Numbered from the stretch's first letter, positions 10,632-23,512 are shown. The stretch: 64,000 nt of DNA from Albifimbria verrucaria (GCA_020081605.1 JAHREC010000013.1:496001-560000), one strand, 5' to 3'. Notes: generated by a model not told the origin, from the sequence alone. Made by a program: numbers and translations.

Positions 10632-11372
10632 ATGGTAGATGTGGTTCCAACGCAACTATTTTCCCTTCCCCGATCAGCTTGGCCTGAGACGTCTTTTCGC
10701 CAGTTTTTCGTCTACGAAACTGCCCATCCTCAGTCTCTCAGTGCTTCTGTCATACAAGCTAATTCCGACCGCCAGACTTATCTTGTGACTGGTCAAGATT
10801 TTCCTGTGCAAACGATTACTCATGCTTCAGGCTCCTCTTGGGCAGGTGAGCATACCCATGGAGGAAGTCTCACCTCCTGGGGCTGCGCCCTGGGCAGCGG
10901 CAGCGACGACGTCCTGAGCGATCAATATGGCGTGTGCCATGCCACCACCGTCGCTGCAAACGAGCGCTTGGAACCCGGCAGTTCGACCGCCGTGAATTCA
11001 TGCTTCGTCGAGGCGAGGTCCGTGCTAGTATTTATTACAGCAGGAATGGACAAAATGTATAGCGACTTTCCGTATGTACAGGAAACATGGTTGCCAGAAC
11101 AATATATATCTGCACAAAGCGAAGCACTTGCGTCTCTGAATTGTCCTGCTACCGAGACGACACCGGCGCATCCAAAGTCAACCATGAGCCTAGCCAGCAG
11201 TGAGGGTAATAATGTGGTAAAAACGGCTGATGTCTCAACGCCGACACAGACAGGCGCCAATGAGACACCTGGAAGAGACGATGAACATGGCACGAGTGAT
11301 AGTACGAAGGTCTCGACAAGCTTGGTGGTGTTAAGTTTATTGAGCCTATCATGCATACTCGGAAGCTTTTAA
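10632..11372 (+). CDS. Predicted secreted, GPI-anchored orphan protein
   Basis: I do not recognise a family. The frame runs 246 codons from ATG 10632. Four cysteines are spread through the body (GCALG, GVCHAT, NSCFVE, LNCPAT). A Ser/Thr-rich segment (about residues 165-225) leads to a hydrophobic C-terminus, SLVVLSLLSLSCILGSF, typical of a GPI-anchor signal. The first residues after ATG are only weakly hydrophobic, but the same frame upstream of 10632 reads NAILTFICVAIM. The true start is therefore probably upstream and hidden by a frame break or a short first exon. A decayed partial copy lies at 6028-6235. A cell-surface or wall role is inference. Confidence 0.55.
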   Translation: MVDVVPTQLFSLPRSAWPETSFRQFFVYETAHPQSLSASVIQANSDRQTYLVTGQDFPVQTITHASGSSWAGEHTHGGSLTSWGCALGSGSDDVLSDQYGVCHATTVAANERLEPGSSTAVNSCFVEARSVLVFITAGMDKMYSDFPYVQETWLPEQYISAQSEALASLNCPATETTPAHPKSTMSLASSEGNNVVKTADVSTPTQTGANETPGRDDEHGTSDSTKVSTSLVVLSLLSLSCILGSF

Positions 11373-11979
11373 TGCCCGTCAACGAGTTTGTGAGACAGTA
11401 TTACCTTATGTGATCTATCGCTATAACCTGTGCATGTACTTACTGCAACTCAATAGCCAATGGATTGTTTGTACGGCAACATTATTATGTTGAAATACAT
11501 TCAGTCGTCTAACAGGCAAAGACGGATTGCCTGATATTGCTTTTGCATGAAAACATAGCTATTCCTTATTTGATACCAAGAAAGCGACCCCTTACTCTCT
11601 CTCGACAATGCATACTCCTCGCCGCTTTTACAAAATCACTAATCACACATCCCACCGTGCTCTTATTACCTACCAATCCGCGGGGTTAATGCAGCACACC
11701 ACCCTGTTTATGTAGGAGTGAGATGAGACTCGTTGGTTGCAGTCGTTAGGCGTAGCTATTGCTACACTAAATGGCCATTTTCGAATCCTTGTACGGAGGC
11801 GCATGAGGGGTCATAGTACTAACAATAAATGCTGTGCTGAACATGAAGGCAGCATATAAAGTCCAACACTCACCACTTCGGCGGTTAGTTCTGCCATCGT
11901 CACTTGCAAACGACCATTTTCATAACTACGCACCTTTTATTGAATCAAAGCACTACAATTCTGCTGCCAATCACTCACA
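11373..11979. other. Spacer upstream of the dehydrogenase gene
   Basis: No gene is recognised. The last ~100 bases before 11980 should contain the SDR promoter and leader. Confidence 0.5.
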
Positions 11980-13198
11980 ATGCCTGTCACGCACACCAAA
12001 CAGACTACTAGCGACCAATTGGCAGATGAGTATTCTGAGCAAATCAAAGGGAAAGTCATCCTAACAACTGGCGTCACTATTGGCGGCATAGGATCGGTTT
12101 TTGTCAAGTCAATTGCCAGCGCCAAGCCTGCTGTGCTTATTCTAGCAGGCCGTACGAAAGCTAAGCTGGAGGAAACAGCTGATGCTATTCTTTCAAGTTC
12201 TCCTGATGTCACAATTAAGCAACTTGTACTTGATCTTGGCTCCATGGCGGCTGTCCGTAAAGCCGCTGAGGAAGTAAATAGCTGGGATGACGTGGCCAAG
12301 ATTGATGTCCTTGTTAATAACGGTGGCATTATGAATGTCCCTTACGAGTTAACATCAGACGGTTTCGAGCTCCAGCTAGCGACAAATTATATTGGGCACT
12401 TCCTATTCACCAACTTGATCATGCCGAAAATTCTGGCAGCTGACCAGCCTCGAGTGGTCATAGTCGGTAGCGACGCTCATCGCCTCAGCCCTCTGCGCTG
12501 GGGCGACCTTCATTTTGATGTCAGTCCCCTTGTTCTTCCTCCCATTTTAACGCCGCTTTATTTCTTGGCTCCCCTTTCTTTATTCCCTACTCCTGCTGTC
12601 AGCTTCCAGACCAAATGTTAGCTAACCTTCAATGAACTGACAATAGAATGGAAAATTGTACAATGGATGGGCGGCATATGGCCAATCGAAAACAGCCATT
12701 ATGCTTCTGGCTCTTTCAATGGCAGAGAAACTTGAGAAACACGGGCTGCTCACATTTGCTGTCCACCCGGGTGTCATTTTTGCGACAAACTTGGGCAAGC
12801 ACTTGGACCCGGCTGTTGATATTCCGAACTTGGGTAAGTTGCGTAGCAATCAAACCCCATTGCTGCTAACGTTCTTGTTCAGTTCAATATGACAGACAAC
12901 TTGGCAATGTTACTGGCTTCGCTGCGCCACTTGCAGACTCCATTGTGTCTGCAGAACAAGGTGCTGCAACCTATATTTACGCGGCTTTTGAGCCCAGCCT
13001 CCGAGGTAAATCTTTGAGTTCTCTTTGACTTTCAGCTTTTTGACCGACTTTGTAGATCATAACGGCGCCTATTTGCTTGAAAATCGGCTCGCCGATCCCG
13101 AGATCGACATCGTGCGACCATGGGCCACAAGCCTTATCGAGGCGAATCTGTTCTGGAAGCGGAGCGAGGAGCTTGTCGGTCAGAAATTCCAGTACTAG
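11980..13198 (+). CDS. Short-chain dehydrogenase/reductase
   Basis: This is an NAD(P)-dependent oxidoreductase of the classical/extended SDR family, like retinol-dehydrogenase-type fungal enzymes. Four exons (11980-12519, 12647-12833, 12883-13005, 13056-13198) give a continuous frame of about 330 residues. The cofactor motif is TGVTIGGIG (about residues 30-38), the variant with one extra residue common in fungal members. NNGG replaces NNAG, the catalytic serine is in VIVGSD, and the active site YGQSK (Tyr-x3-Lys) sits just after the first intron. All splice junctions preserve frame and no break is seen. It is convergent with the PKS gene, with stop codons only about 150 bp apart, so a role as a tailoring reductase of the polyketide is plausible but unproven. 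Confidence 0.88.
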
Positions 13199-13349
13199 CC
13201 ATCAAGTTATAATCTTGCAGGATCTTGGTCGCCAATCTGCGGCGTAACTGTGGAATTTATGAAGGATAATCTCACCCCAATGAACCCACAGAGGCACTAA
13301 CGCATTTGAGCCAAGAAATAAAAACGAAAGATGAGCTTGTGTTAGCACA

Positions 13350-16300
13350 TCAAATTTCATTTTGGAGATGTTTCATGCTGTACGCCCTCATAATTCTCTC
13401 CCCAACATCTGCAAAAGTAGCACCTCCAAGAAGATCAGAGGTGTTTACACTAACTTTGAATGTCAAAGCGACCCAGTTCCTAATATCAATAGCAGAGAGT
13501 GAATCCAATCCGTATGAATGCATAGGCTTGTGAATATCAATGCGATCTTCTGGTGTGCCCAGCAATAAAGAGGCTTTGTGTGTGAGCGCTTCGCAAACGT
13601 TCTCGATAGCCTCACTCAGTAGCCCAGTGGCTTTCAGTCGAGCAATAGTGTCCAGTACACATCTACGTTTGTCCGCCGTCTCGACATCTTTGGCCTCTGA
13701 TTTCATTGTGAGAGCAGGGATATAATGCATGTGCCCCCAGAACGGCTGAGCTAAGGTAGATGGGACCTCCTCAAGATGTTTCCAATGTGCCGGCGGACGA
13801 ATACCGATAATTCTTTGGCAGTTAAATGTATCGTAGGAATTTGCATTCTTAGGGTCACAGTAAACATCAAGCAGAGCTAGAAGTTCCTTGATAGGTACTG
13901 GTGCGTATCTCTGTTTGGAATTGAGATCCTGGAGTTGATTCGCATTGGACTCGACCAGATAGCCACCATCAGGAACGGCCCCTAAGTCAAGAGAGACTGC
14001 TCGCTGGCCTTGCGAGATTCTGTAGCGAGCCAAAGCATCACAGTAAGTGTTTCCTGCGTTGTAGCCTGAGAGAGAGGCGGTTCCCAGGATACCCATGACA
14101 GAAGATATGAGTACGAAAAACTTAAGGTCAGATGGGAGTTCGATATGAAGGTTCCATGATCCTTGAACTTTCGATTTTGTTGCAGCTTCCCAGTCTTCGT
14201 GTGTTAATCTTTGGAAAATCGACTCCTAGATGACGAGTTAGTTATTTATTTTCGTCGGTTATTTGAAGTAATATTACCTTCATCACCATACTAGATTGAA
14301 TACATCCCCAATTGGCGGCATTCTATTCAAACAACCATTTAATACTGTTCTCAGTGCCTCGCGGTCTGTAATATCACAGCATGGAGTCTCAACATGAACG
14401 TTTTTATCAGTCAATCTCGGTAAGCCATCGCCGCTGCTCTGGTGTCTTTGGGCCAGAACGAGAAAGAAGAATCAAGTAGCGAGCGCCTCGTTCTATCAGT
14501 CTTTCAGCAAAAGCTCGGCCTAATCCACCCAGGCCACCAGCAATGACGTATGTAGCATTGGCATTTAAAGAGTATCTGGCAAGAGTTTTCCGGCGTATCT
14601 GCTGATGCGTTAGCCATCAATTTATTTATTGATAGGTTGGCCTACTTACCTCTACAAGATCAGAGTCATCAAACGTTAGAATGACGGGGTTGAAACTAGA
14701 TGACTGCTTCATAGAGTCAAATACCGCATTTAAGTCAGCCCCTGGAAGTTCTGTATATGCCTGTTTCGTGTTTCCAGTCGCAGATCTGGCTGCCATAAGG
14801 ACTGCATGATTCAAAGCTGTTTGAGTGCATAGTTTGGAACTCATGAAGTCAGTGTCAATATGTAGAATGCGAAGAAGCACACTCGAAGGGGCAGAGTGAA
14901 CAAGCTTCGCTGCAGTATCTACTAGAGACTCAGTACGGACGCTGATAAGTTGACCTCCCGACTCGATGGAGCTTATCATAGGCGAAATAAGATCTGGCAT
15001 GGTGTCGAAAGAGATAACTACATCAAATTTTTGCCCATTTATGCTCATCAATTGATTGTCTGCCCAGTTTGATGGCAAAATTCGTTCCTCTTGTACCTGA
15101 AGCTTCTCCTCGATCCAGCTGGCATCATCTTGGTTGAGAGCCGTAGTCCAGATGTTCAAAGCATTCTGGTTGGAGAGGATATTAATCATAGACTGTGCAA
15201 TCGGGCTGCGACCATTTTCAACCATGATTGAGGCTGTTGGATTGATATCGACCAGGATTTGATATGCCACTAATATCGGGGGATAGAAACACAGGCTTCA
15301 GCATGTGACATATGTTCTGGTATCCTGACAACCGTGTTCCAAGGCACACGGATGTGGGAGCGAATCGGACCGGTAAATATGGTGAATACTCGATCATGCA
15401 GATGCAGCGAGGACTTTTGACTGTCAACATTACTAACGTCAAGCACAATTCCTGAGCAGAAGTACACCCCTGACTCTAAATCAATATTTTGATGGGTGGT
15501 TGTGCTAGCCAGGTTGTTGGGATAAACCGAGGCCGCCCTCACAAGAATATCAACATAATTTTCTTCCGAACTTGGTGCTAGAGGTAATTCAGTATAGCAG
15601 GTAGACTCATCCCCGGTGTCTAGTGGCAATCTCGTCATCATGAAACGAGAGTGCTCGTTCGCAGAAACCGTTACGGTCTCGTAAGGAAGGAGGATTGCAT
15701 CCATCTGTGCCTTGTCATACTTTGATTCAACAAGGCGACGAGTACACAGGCGACCACTCATCTCTATGTACTCTTCCTCGTAGCTTTGATACAACTGATG
15801 AGATGTCATATCTCTCACGACCTCAGTAATATGAGAAATTTGATGGCCTTTGCTGTCAGTACCTTCCAAGGCTAATGTGACAAGATGAAGTTGGTAGAAT
15901 TCGGATCGAAGAGTTCGAGCGAAACCATCCACCATTGCATAAGTAGGATCCCCATCGCTGCCACCCCCAGACGTCACCCAGAGCAAATGATGTGCGTTAG
16001 GGATGAAAGACTGGAGATGAGTCCATCTGGTCTTATTGATGGTCGATATTTGTGGAGAGCCGTAGTCAATTAGAAGAATCAGCAAGTTACTTGAACTCCT
16101 CAAGCAATTCTCTTCCCATAAAAGTGCTTCTTCAATGTCTATTGCATGAACCGAAAGTCCAAGAGATGTAAGCAAAGATCTTTGTATGTCATTTGCAAAC
16201 GTTTCCTGTTCCATGATCGATTGGTCTAGTATAATTGTAGCGCGTTGAAAGACTTGAGGCTGTTGTAGGTTACGGCTTGGATTTGGTGTTTCCTCTATCG

Positions 16301-19300
16301 CCGTGCTTACAAGCCATCCAAAATGATGAGATGGTTCGTCTTCGAAATCTCGGAAGAACAGCTCAACTCCGTTAAACCCGTTCTGTTTCAGAACGAGATC
16401 CCATGTGTTGATATCCACACAAGGTGATAACGGACGGTTGTCATTCACCCCATCCACCAACCGGGAAAGATGCCAAAAACGAACCCAGTCGTCCAACCCG
16501 AAGAACGAATTGGCTCATGCATAATAATTTTGCCACCTGTCTTCAATGTCTTTCTGATGTTGCGGATAGTAGATCCTAGGTTTGATGTAACGTGCAATAC
16601 AGCGTCTGCTATAACGACATCGTATTGTTCACCGAAACCTTGCTCAGCAATATCTCGCTCCACGTCCAACACCCGAAAGGTCATTTGAGGTTCAAAGTCC
16701 ACAAACTCTTGGTGGGCTCGATCAACGAATGAAGAGCCGATGTCAGTGAAGTCGTAAGACTTGCAATTCAGAGACGAAGACAGTATCTGTTCATCTTCGG
16801 CCTTTGAAGAGAGTTTATAAATCAGACGACGAGTCGTTGCAGCTGTTCCGCCGCCGACCTCAAGAAATCTCAACCCCGGCGTTTGATGAGCCAGCAATTC
16901 AACGTAGTTTGCGGCCTGTAGCGCGCCACGATACAAACCGAGCTCCCTGTAGTATTCTTTGGCAGCGCCAGACTGGATCAGCAAATCCAATGCATTGACT
17001 TTGCCCTCTAACAATCCTTGGAGATTCTCTGCCACCATCACATATATGTAACCAATTGGTCCTGTTTTTCTAAGCTCTTCTGAGATGGCCAGAAGTTCTT
17101 CTGAGGTTACCTCCTTAGAGGGAGTTGGTGATGTAAGAGAGGATTTCATTTGGTGTCTACTCTCCATGTGGTGGATGCTCCAATTCCAGTAATGCTTTTG
17201 CCATTGTCCCTCATCCATGAGCTCTTTAGGATTAACATTTTGAAAAATCTTTTCCAGTGTTTTTCAATCAAAATTTCTATAGCACCGTAGACTTTCGATA
17301 AACTGAGCTGAGGTGGGTGAAGCTCATTGAGGTATGCGTAGATATCTGCCGTATTCAACTTGTCGAGTGCTACCTTTGACGAGACTCGCATACAAAATTG
17401 CTTAGGGTTAGGTATTGTCTGTGAAAGTTGATGTCTTGTGATGAACGTTAGTTCTAGACCTTCAAACCAAACTCTTAAGTCTTCAGGGTTGTCGCTATTC
17501 ATTGCAGCACCAGTGCATGTGAAGCCTCGTCGAGTACAATTGACCACGGTTGTCAATGCCGTTACTGATTTAGACTGCGCTTGGTTGAGTCCATGATTAG
17601 AAATCCAGAGCTGTTTTATAGCAGAAGGCACGCTAACAGCCATCGAATTTTCTCCTCCTACAGAAAAGGCTGTCAAGGACAGGTGTAGCAGGGCGTCGAG
17701 TGAGATTGGATGTATAACATGACTGCTTTGAGACTCGAATAGTGAAATATCTGCCGCTGCTTGCTTCCTTTGGTTACACCTTTGATTCAAAGCAACTTGG
17801 AACAAAGGGCCATATTCGTAGCCTGTTTGCCTCAGATATGCGTACATGTCTTGATATTTGACAGGGGTGGTACACGTCGAGACCAGCTCTGAATACCGTA
17901 TAGCAGCTTCTCCTTGTTTACTCTTTACTTTCTTCTGGTCCCATTGGCTCAAGCCATCTGATACACTCACGGATATTATTCCGCGACAGTTCAGCGACCA
18001 GCTCTCCTCTGTGTATGTAGAAACAGTAAACTCGAAAGCTGAATTTCCTGCTGATTCCGGGCTTCGACGGTACAGAGAAGTTTGTACCTCCACAGTGCCT
18101 TTATTAGCAGTCAAATCTATGGGGTTCTCAATGCTCACGTCGTACAACATGTAGCCGTCAATGGTATGAGCACCCTGAGTCAGCTGTTTCGCCGCCTCAA
18201 TAGCCATGACAAGCATCCCAGATCCAGGATAAAGAATTCGTCCATTCACAACGTGATGCTCGATCCAGGACATCTCAGAGACTTTAATTAGATGCCTCCA
18301 ACGAGCGTTGGAATTATTCCAATCATTTGAGCGTACCCCAGAAACTCTGAAGGTGGATCATGGCGGAATCGATATGCCTTACTCAATCGACTTTCATGCC
18401 AGTATTTTTGCGAACGATCGAAAGCGTATCCAGGAACACTGGTGAGAATTGAACGCGCCTTACTGAATCCTGTAGGCTCATTGACAAGCCTCAAATTCAC
18501 ATCAACCCCTTTGCAGTGGAGCTCTCCTATAGTTCGAAGCATAGTAGCCATTGCCGATTGACCTCGCTTCAAAACTGAACTATATCCAATCGCTTTACCT
18601 CGCGGACAAGCAAGAAGGATATCGCGAATTGGTGATTGTAGCGCGTTCGATGGGCCTATCTCCACAAGATACTCAACTACTGATGCGAAGACATGACTCC
18701 TATCAATTTTCTTCGCTAGGTTGGCTCTAGATTGTTCGCACATCTTCTGAACAGAATGTGAGAACAACACTGGTGAAACCATATTACGGACCCAGTAAGA
18801 CGGATCAGTCAACTCTTTTGATTTGACCAGGGTCCCCGTAACGCTCGACAGCATTGGTATTATTGGAGTTTTTGCTTCCTCCGGCGCGTACAATTGGCCA
18901 ACGAGATTTGCATACTTCTCTGAGATCGCCTCCATCTGCTTTGAATGGTATGCCAAAGGTACACGTAGCTTTCGACAAAAACGTCTTCGGCATCTAACTT
19001 CGTGCGTAGTTGATCGATCAAGCTCTCCTCGCCCGAAACTGTGACGTTACTCGGGCTGTTGATACAGGCAATAGAAAGCCCATAGTTTGTAGCTTTTTCG
19101 TTGATTTCGTTTACCATATCGCGGAGGTCTTCCTCGGGGAGTCCTACTGACATCATCGAACCCTTTTGGAAATCAGTATGAGTTTCAGCCAATTCCGCTG
19201 AACACAAGCCCCTGAAATAAGCCAACTTCCAAGCAGATTCGCGTGTCAGATGGCCAGCAGCATATCTACATGTAATAATTGTGAATCAGCCATTGCAAAT

Positions 19301-21698
19301 CAGTTACTCTTTGGTGACAATACATACGCGGCAGCGATCTCTCCCGATGAATGACCAACTACACTTGCTGGCCGAACGCCAAAAGTCTTGAACAAATTCA
19401 CGAGTGCGACTTGTAGTATCGTGCATAATGTCTGGCTGTACTCGGCTCTATTGATGTTCGTTGTAGTTTCATCTTTCAGTAACTCATCTTCGTCGTATTT
19501 GTTAGTTTATAGGCCATTGCTATGCGATCACTTGCTGTCAACTTACCTATCACCGCCCACGAACATCCGAAACTTCTCAAAAATTCTGTGGCTTCTTCCA
19601 ACTCAACAGCAAATGAGTGATAAGATAGTAACCTGATGCCCATTTTAGCCCACTGCGCACCTTGTCCGGTAAATATGAATCCAAGACAGGGCGTATCGGG
19701 TGAAGTTCCTCGAATTGGTGATGACATCCGGCTAGCCAAATCCTCCAGTTCTTGAGGACTATCAATAATGGCGAAGAACCGCCATGGAAGATGAGTTCTA
19801 TGAGTGTCTAATGTATATGCGAGGTCAGCAAGAAGAAATTCGTCAGTTCTCACACGTGGAAGAGAATCTGCGCCCACTAGCCAGTCTTTGTAGGCTTGAA
19901 TGGTCCTCTTGCATCCTTTTTTATCAGCAGTTGACCAAACTAATAACCTCGTTGTTCTGGTATATATTCCATTTTCGCCAACTTCATGAATCCCATTGGT
20001 ATGGTTCATGGATGTACATAACACAGGCGTAGGAGTTGGTGCGGTGCAGTGCTTAGCTGAAAGTGATCTTAGACGCAAGTAATTGTAGGCGTCGTCAATA
20101 ACAATGTGAGCGTTCGCTCCTCCATATCCAAAGGAGTTTACAGACGCTCTTCGTAATTCTCCTTCCGGCCATGGGTAGCTTTTCTCGGGAAACTACGTAT
20201 GGTAAGTATTGATTCCGGTATCAACAGTTTCAGATGACCTTACTTTAATCCGCAAATGTTTTGAGTCTATCTTGGGATTCAGCTTCTCGAAATTGGTGTT
20301 CGGTGGGATTATTCCTTTCTCAAGTGAGAGAACAGTTTTAATCAGCCCGGCCAGACCGCTGGCACCCTCTAAATGTCCAATATTCGATTTTACCGCTCCA
20401 CTAAATCCTTTAATGTTAGCCCACAGTATCTCTAGGACTTGAAGAAACAAGAGTATCATCTCTTACATGTAAAGTGGGTCATTATCGTCGCGATAGGCTT
20501 GAAAAGCACTACCGATGGCTCGAGCCTCCCGTGGATCTCCAATGGGGTTCCAGTTCCATGAGCCTCAAAGAATCTCGTATGTTTCATTGAAAGACTGGCT
20601 TTCCTGTAAGTCTCTTCGATCAACCTGCGTTGTGCTACACTACTTGGTTGTGTGATGCCAGGAGTCTTTCCATCTTCATTTGCCCCTGTTGAACGTATTA
20701 CAGCTCTGATGGTATTTCCATCTCGTATAGCATCAGGGAGACGTTTGAGGACCACGACAGCTATCCCTTCTCCACGTGCGTAGCCATTGGCTCGGTGGTC
20801 AAATGAATGTGAACGACCGTCAGGGAGAGAAAATTGATGTTAGACATCCACATGTAAGCTTCCGGGGCAGTAGCCAAATTGCAGCCTGCAACTAGTGCCT
20901 ATGACTTCGTTAACCACTAGTAGTCATTTAACAGTTCGAAGAAAACCTACCATTTCGCAGGAACCGCTTTTCAGAGACTGGCATGCTATGTCTATGGCCA
21001 TGGCCGTGCTCGAGCAAGCAGAATCGAGTCCGATGCTGGGACCACGAAGATTGAAGTACCAACTTATTCTGTTGGCCAACATGCTCAGACCAAACCCGAG
21101 GGCTGTGTATGTAGGCGTATTCTCTGGATCCCGCGCCAACTGTAACATGTAATCTAAGCCAAATGATCCAGTGTACACGCCCGTGCGAGAATTTGATATG
21201 CTCTGCATGGTTATCCCGGCTGTTATTCATAAACTTAGTTTTACCTTGGACTTTCCTGGACTGTAGACCATTGCAGCTCACCATTTTCAAGTGCATGGTA
21301 TGTTGTCTCCAATAACCATCTTTGCATAGGGTCCATTGCTGTTGCTTCAGTCGGTGATATACCGAAGAAATCAGCATCAAAGACTGAGAGGTCCTCCTTA
21401 ATGAAGTGACCACTCCGCAGTGGAAGCTGTGGCTCGTGTTAATCACCGTCACCTTACCGGAAGTTCTATACTTGCTCACCGTGTTACTTGTGTTTTCAGA
21501 TCGATAGAATCCATTGGCATTGATACGATCTGGCGGAAAGTCTGTCGACGCGCAATGGCGGTCCATCATCATCCTCCAGAACGACTCTGCAGATGTTGCA
21601 TCCTGTGGAAATTTGAGGGAAAACCCGCAAATGGCGATATCATTATCAATGGTACCATCCACTTCCACAGTCGTGGCTGGCACGTTGAACGAACCCAT
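13350..21698 (-). CDS. Highly reducing type I polyketide synthase (KS-AT-DH-cMT-ER*-KR-ACP)
   Basis: This iterative HR-PKS builds a reduced, probably C-methylated polyketide. It starts at 21698 (MGSFNVP) and has ten exons, with introns at 21427-21479, 21220-21281, 20886-20950, 20401-20466, 20193-20243, 19488-19546, 19266-19327, 14599-14649 and 14226-14277, encoding about 2,600 residues. KS: active-site DSACSS (near 21035), EAHGTGT and KSNIGH. AT: GHSSGE (near 19345). [16 protein letters not shown] (near 18250). C-methyltransferase: [13 protein letters not shown] (near 16850). The ER-like region (about 15620-14660) has [12 protein letters not shown] but [13 protein letters not shown] where a glycine-rich NADPH loop is expected, so ER is probably inactive. 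[12 protein letters not shown] and the SGYNAGNTY active site. [11 protein letters not shown] (near 13490). Nine one-base frame breaks are seen, mostly at runs that look one base short: 20823-20825, 20541-20542, 18973-18974, 18336-18339, 17260-17264, 16448-16451, 15278-15282, 14413-14416 and 14306-14309. Confidence 0.92.
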
Positions 21699-22875
21699 GT
21701 TTAGTGCTTCGAAGGGATTCCTTGTGGAGACAAGACTTGGAGCGGCCCAAAGTTTTGGGAATGCCACCGATTCTCTACTTGACTGACAGGAGGTCCACCC
21801 GATATGTAAAGGGTCAATCCATAATTGGTAGTTTTGGCATAAACGAATCAAAAGAGTACATGTAATTGCAGCAAGATAGCAATTTAAGAAAGATCTCGAT
21901 GAAAGATTCAACGATTTCATCTATTCTAATGATGCCTAGACCGCAAGTAGACTACGCGCCTTCATTCTGCTCCAGGTTCACCTGTGGCGAATCACACTCG
22001 ATGTCGTACGTAGTAGGGAAGTCGGACTTGTCATCCGTCCTAATGCGAGGAGGTAAAACGCCGACTCAACATGCATGGCCGAAGTCCCAGTTACCAGGAG
22101 AATCCAGACTCTAACGTAGCATTGCCGAGGATCACTAGCCAACAATCAGATTCCTCTCCAAAGCATGCCCTATCAATTAATGGGGACAGAAGCCGAGTGA
22201 CTAGCAGTGATTGGAGAAAGAGCCAACGGAACGTCTCAATGAATGTGGGACGTGGCGTTTAAACCCTCCTTCGACTCGCCCCAAGACTGGCGATGTGATA
22301 CAACATGAATCCTTATGAAAGGACCTTTTGGATAGCCTCATGCATAAGAGCCAACAAAGCATCACTTCCATGCAGGTGAGGGATTTTGAGCTCACAGGAA
22401 TCTCTGAACGCCATCTTTTATGCAAGCATGGGGTGTGCAGCGAACCAACAACATTTCCCGAGATGAGTGCGAGGTAACTAAAAGCGGCGACCGGTAATTG
22501 AGAGACAGTTACATTTCTACTGTTCCTAAGCAGACGGCAAGGGTTATTCAATGTCGACCTATTAGCCACATTTGCCGCGCATCCAGGGATTTGGCGGAGA
22601 TCAGAGCCATTGGTGCTTCGGCCACCTCTGTTCCATAATGTTACCCTACGTCGACTTGATAGGGCACCGTAATTACGGTACCATATATCTTTTATTTATG
22701 AGATATTGGTTTGTTTTCATCTTCAGGTTCGGGTTGTCCACCGTTTCAACACTCTCCAACAGCACACCCTAAGTTTGGTCCCGGGCCAGCTTGTAATTTC
22801 ATCCGTTATTTAGCCTCCTACAATTCCTGGGCAGGCTTTTATAATCCCATTCACTTTTAATTACTTTTTATTGTT
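21699..22875. promoter_or_regulatory. Divergent intergenic region between the PKS and CMD-like genes
   Basis: These 1.2 kb separate two divergently transcribed cluster genes and must hold both promoters, a usual place for cluster-specific regulator sites. I could not identify a convincing repeated Zn2Cys6 half-site by eye. A 122-codon open frame on the minus strand (22201-22569) shows no recognisable domain and is not called as a gene. Confidence 0.5.
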
Positions 22876-23512
22876 ATGGAGCCCCGCTTTCCGACTAAAG
22901 AGGCACCAATTTCGGCTGAGCATGCGCGCGAAGTCATCAAAGAATCGCTCACGGCCAGGTACGGATGGCCACCACCATTCAAATGGATTGAAGACGACAA
23001 CAGCACTCTTCTTGGGTGCTATGCGCCATTATGGTAACTACAGCTTTTGTCCTGTAGTAACGATTACTAGTGCTGATGTTCGTCTTAATCACTTGTAGCT
23101 ACACCCCGGATATGATAGAGTTGTGGTTTAATCTGGCCGACACTGTTGTGAACGGAATAAATCCGCGTCATCGTCTTCTTGCAATAACTGGATTGTGCTC
23201 TATAATAGATGCACCATATGTCACTTATTGCCAACGGCTTGTCGCACCAAAGGTCGGCATCACTATGGAACAGTTTGAGGCATGCTTAAGCGGCACAACC
23301 CCAGATGGTCTCACTCCGGAAGAAGAGATGGCTTACCGCCTTGGACGAATCCTGACTTCCTCGCCGGACCTCTTGACAATTCAGTGTGGCAAGAAGCAAC
23401 ATCAAAACTCGGGAAAACGGGTCTAGTCTCCATTGTCAACCTAATATCAGGTTATCGGTGGGTTTCAATGTTGGACCATATCAACGGAGATGATAAGAAA
23501 TGGAGACAATAA
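22876..23512 (+). CDS. Carboxymuconolactone-decarboxylase-like (AhpD-fold) protein
   Basis: This is a CMD/AhpD-superfamily-like small protein of about 190 residues. It has two exons, 22876-23033 and 23099-about 23512, the intron having a GTAACT donor. The N-terminal half has RYGWPPPFKW; the second exon has a helical region (ELWFNLADTVVNGINPRHRL) and cysteines in GLCSI and YCQRL. The frame changes at about 23366-23367 (GG run): coherent protein before is MAYRLGRILTSS and after is WQEATSKLGKTGLVSIVNLI, consistent with one lost base. It is divergent from the PKS. Members in fungal clusters act as cyclases, decarboxylases or accessory proteins; which applies here is unknown. The CMD assignment rests on overall pattern rather than a complete catalytic motif. 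Confidence 0.6.

Noticed and set aside
10922..11356. A 144-codon frame antisense to the GPI-type gene
   Set aside because: The plus strand is longer, with a coherent Ser/Thr-rich linker and GPI tail; the antisense frame has no feature of its own.
13350..21698. Calling the PKS a pseudogene because of its nine frame changes
   Set aside because: All key residues seen in KS, AT, DH, KR and ACP are kept, and the purine gene ADE2 shows the same kind of break, so consensus error is the simpler reading.
22201..22569. A 122-codon minus-strand frame in the PKS/CMD spacer
   Set aside because: No recognisable domain, no splice context and no codon bias; treated as spacer.
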